Part shown: positions 47,960 to 50,765 of the stretch, in pieces
Layout: each line of letters begins with the position of its first letter
Numbering within the stretch: position 1 is the first letter of the stretch
Source of the DNA: Flammula alnicola
Lineage: Eukaryota; Basidiomycota; Agaricomycetes; Agaricales; Strophariaceae
Direction of reading: 5' to 3'
Length of the DNA stretch: 50,765 bases
Assembly: GCA_015499995.1 (NCBI GenBank)
Contig: JADNRV010000340.1
Span: forward strand, 1-50,765
Notes under the pieces: generated by a model
Databases searched by the model: none
The model's input: only the letters and a program-made list of their open reading frames with translations
What the model was told of the DNA's origin: nothing
Translations under genes and position numbers: made by a program

Positions 47960-50537
47960 ATGTATATCATATTCATCCAAGCCCTCGTCCTGTATACATT
48001 ATCCTGGGTTTTGTGGAGAATATTTCGACAGTTCTTCGCCAAGTCAGCTCTCGATAACATCCCAGGTCCATCTCCAAAATCGTTATGGAAAGGTACCATT
48101 CATTTAGCTCGTCTAATGAACTCTAGCTGACGGCACTTTACAAAGGCGCCTTCCCCCAGGTCTTCAACGTCAACGCCTGGGACTTCCACAGAGAAATGGC
48201 AGAAAAATGTATGGCGATCTCATAGTCAACAGAAAGTCTAATATTGCTTTTAACAGATGGAAGTGTTATCAAGATCAAGGCACTGTTTGGTGTAAGCCCG
48301 TTGATGCTCGCTAGAGAAGTTCTTTCCTCAAAGTGGCGTCTAGGAAAACCAGTTATATGTCTTCGACCCCAAGGCTATGCACCATATAGTTGTCAAGGTC
48401 AGTGAACCATCCACATTCTCCACAAACTCGCAGTTAATCTCGTCCAATATAACTCCAGGATCAATACATATATGAAGAGACTTCGGGATTTATTGAGTGC
48501 GACTCGTCCTTGCAGCTCCAGACCGGAAAATAACTAACGCTCATCATTCTCAGAGGAAACAAGGTCACGCTAGGCCCTGGACTTCTCGGAACCCTTGGTA
48601 AGGTCCCGTCAGAACGAATACATCTGCGCTGGCGACTAACGGTGCTCCCAGGTGAACAACATCGCAAACAGCGAAAGATGTTAAACCCAGTATTTTCGAT
48701 TGCGCATATGCGTGAAATGCGTACGTCCTCTTCGGATGTTCAACAAGATAAATAATAAATACTTAATGTTTCCGTAGTTCCTACATTCTATACCGTGACC
48801 CGCAAGGTCCGTGACTCCTGTCCTTCTAGCAAATCTTTCTCAATGTTATGCTAGCTTCGGGATGCATTCGCTGCAAGGGTCACAAATGGGCCACAGGAGG
48901 TTCGTCCTTGTCAGGGACTAACTCTTGACGATACTCATTCTTTGTTTGTGGATAAAGATCGAGGTCTTATCTTGGATGACTCGAACTGCTCTCGAGCTGA
49001 TAGGTCAAAGTGGTCTCGGATATTCGTTTGACCCATTGACAGACGATAGTGTACCGCACCCATATAGTGTGTCGGCAAAGCTATTCCTGTATGTCTATAT
49101 TTTTGTCTGTGAAAAATCCGTATATAATAATTGATGCTAATTGATGCGTCATCAGACATGTTTCTTTCAGGATGTTATTCCCTCGTACATATCTACTTTC
49201 GACTCTCGTCAAAATTGGGACCCCCAAGTTCCGACGTTTTCTCGTAAACGTTGTTCCATGGAAATCGCTACATGAGCTTCGGGACATCGTAGACGTACTT
49301 CATGCCACCTCAGTCGAAATATATGAATCGAAGAAGAAGGCATTACGAGAAGGGGACGAAGCTGTAGCAAGGCAGATTGGACAAGGCAAGGACATTCTCA
49401 GTATTTTAAGTGCGTTTTGCTCTTTATTCTCGAATATTTGCCCAACATTTGGCTTGGACTAGTGCGCGCAAATATGACAGCTTCAGACGAAGACACTTTA
49501 ACCGAAGAAGAGTTATTAGGCCAAATGTCGTAGGTCCTAAAATCGAACATCCTGTAGAGTTTTTTCATAACCCCATTTCCTAGCTCACTGACATTCGCCG
49601 CAATGGATACGACTTCTTCCGCGTTGGCACGCATACTATTCCTCTTGTCAACGCACCAGGATGTTCAGGACAAGCTTCGTCAAGAAATAAGAGAGGCAAA
49701 GGAACAATACGGATCGGATTTACCCCACGATCAGCTGGTCTCTTTGCATATCTCGATGCTGTTGTCGAGAAACCCTGAGGCTGTAGGTTCAACCAATAGT
49801 CTTACTTAATATCAATTAATCAATTTCGAATATTCAGCTATGCACCTGTGTCTGTCGTAACACGAACGTACGTCCCTGATTATCCCTATTTTTCAATGGC
49901 CACTGATAATATTGTCAAAAGAACCCGACAAGACGTCGTTCTTCCTCTATCCAAGCCTATCAAGGGAATAGATGGTCAGGAAATACACGAGATCCCTATT
50001 CCGAACAACACGAATGTCATCGTAGGATATGGCAGCCAATCGCAACCCCGAAATCTGGGGACCGACTCTTACGAATGGAAGCCCGAAAGATGGCTGAAGC
50101 CTCTCCCAGAGACGGTACCTTCTGCACATCTCCCAGGTATCTATTCGCACCTGTAAGGCCTTTGATTTGATATAGATTAACTTGGAGTGACTTACCAGCT
50201 TATTGTTTAGCATGACGTTCCTCGGCGGTGGAAGGGCATGCATGTAAGTCGCTTCTTGACAATTACCTCGTGGTCGCCTCTGAAATATGACAGTGGCTTC
50301 AAATTTTCTCAATTGGAAATGAGTCAATCCGTTTTTTCCTCCTGGCCAACCTTTTCTTATTCACGATAAAAAAAATTCGTTTGCAGAGGTTGTGCTCTTG
50401 CTCTTGATAGACGCCTTCCGGTTCTCTCCTTCAGACAAGGAAATATTTTGGAATATGAGCGTAATTGCAGTGCCTACCTTGGCGAAGAGCGGAAAACTAC
50501 GCCTGAGCTCCCTCTCATCGTCGAGCGCGCAGCATAG
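47960..50537 (+). pseudogene. Cytochrome P450 monooxygenase, near full length, with several frameshifts
   Basis: The ATG at 47960 opens an N-terminal membrane anchor (MYIIFIQALVLYTLSWVLW) and the hinge NIPGPSPKSLW. About 14 exons follow in frame, with QHRKQRKMLNPVF (C helix), IGQSGLGYSF and the I-helix AAMDTTSSA. Around 49746-49790 the K-helix should read LPYLDAVVRETLRL, but two single bases are missing, so ExxR is out of frame. Near 50028-50066 two further shifts scramble NRNPEIWGPDSYE, and another precedes the final PELPLIVERAA. The heme loop FLGGGRACI is intact. Such P450s work in the ER on lipids, xenobiotics or secondary metabolites; the substrate is unknown. The multiple lesions argue for a recent pseudogene. 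Confidence 0.82.
49918..50537 (+). repeat. P450 3' region repeated in direct orientation
   Basis: Corresponds to 46255-46893 with shared intron positions and high similarity (for example GGAATAGATGGTCAGGA in both), so the left fragment is a partial tandem duplicate of this gene or of a close relative. Confidence 0.82.
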
Positions 50538-50765
50538 CTCGTGTAATAGGTATGCCCCGTTTAATGTGTAGTTTTGTTGAACCGTCGAACAATTCACCTT
50601 CGTCTCCCAGTGAATTCATCGAGAATATTTCTTAAAGGTTCTCGGGTTTGATGCATTTGTACATAGTATCCATTTGTGAATAATAACGCTTGCAATTGAT
50701 TATTGAATAACGCTCCATACCATAGAGCGCAAGCGCATCTGGCCACTGATGCATTCCACTGCTTG

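Overview
The window looks like nuclear DNA of a mushroom-forming basidiomycete (Agaricomycetes). Genes are cut by many 50-75 nt GT-AG introns, often with CTAAC-like branch sites. The gene content fits as well: FunK1 kinases, a Hst3/4-like sirtuin, an SRA-YDG protein, an aryl-alcohol-oxidase-like GMC enzyme, cytochrome P450s, an Ngaro retroelement and MITEs. No rRNA, convincing tRNA or CRISPR was found.

Left part (1-10.2 kb): the 5' two thirds of a telomerase reverse transcriptase gene (TERT, minus strand) run off the left edge just before the RT motif B' region. TERT is divergent from a small AIG1-like GTPase gene (plus strand). Their shared intergenic region holds a hAT-type non-autonomous element (15-bp terminal inverted repeats, 8-bp target duplication). 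An apparently intact 5.6-kb Ngaro-type tyrosine-recombinase retrotransposon sits inside that element, with gag, RT-RNase H and recombinase ORFs and the A1-ORFs-B1-A2-B2 split-repeat layout.

Middle part (10.2-26.4 kb): housekeeping genes on the plus strand. These are the GTPase, a Yck-type casein kinase 1, the bifunctional 6-phosphofructo-2-kinase/fructose-2,6-bisphosphatase (16 exons, one of 9 nt), a small likely mitochondrial protein, and a 12-exon gene for an uncharacterised ~1029-residue protein ending in zinc fingers.

Right part (26.4-50.8 kb): an accessory region. A FunK1 kinase gene at 27-29.5 kb has a diverged, inverted, internally deleted copy at 36.8-38.2 kb, and each copy carries different damage. 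Between them lie a sirtuin and an SRA-YDG gene, both plausible chromatin factors; the SRA gene carries a pogo/Fot-like MITE inside an intron. Beyond follow a methyltransferase pseudogene, a secreted PEBP-like gene, a GMC oxidoreductase, and two related P450 copies, one a 3' fragment and one nearly full length, both damaged.

Exon boundaries were assigned by hand from splice consensus and reading-frame continuity. Family names come from recognised motifs, not from a database search.
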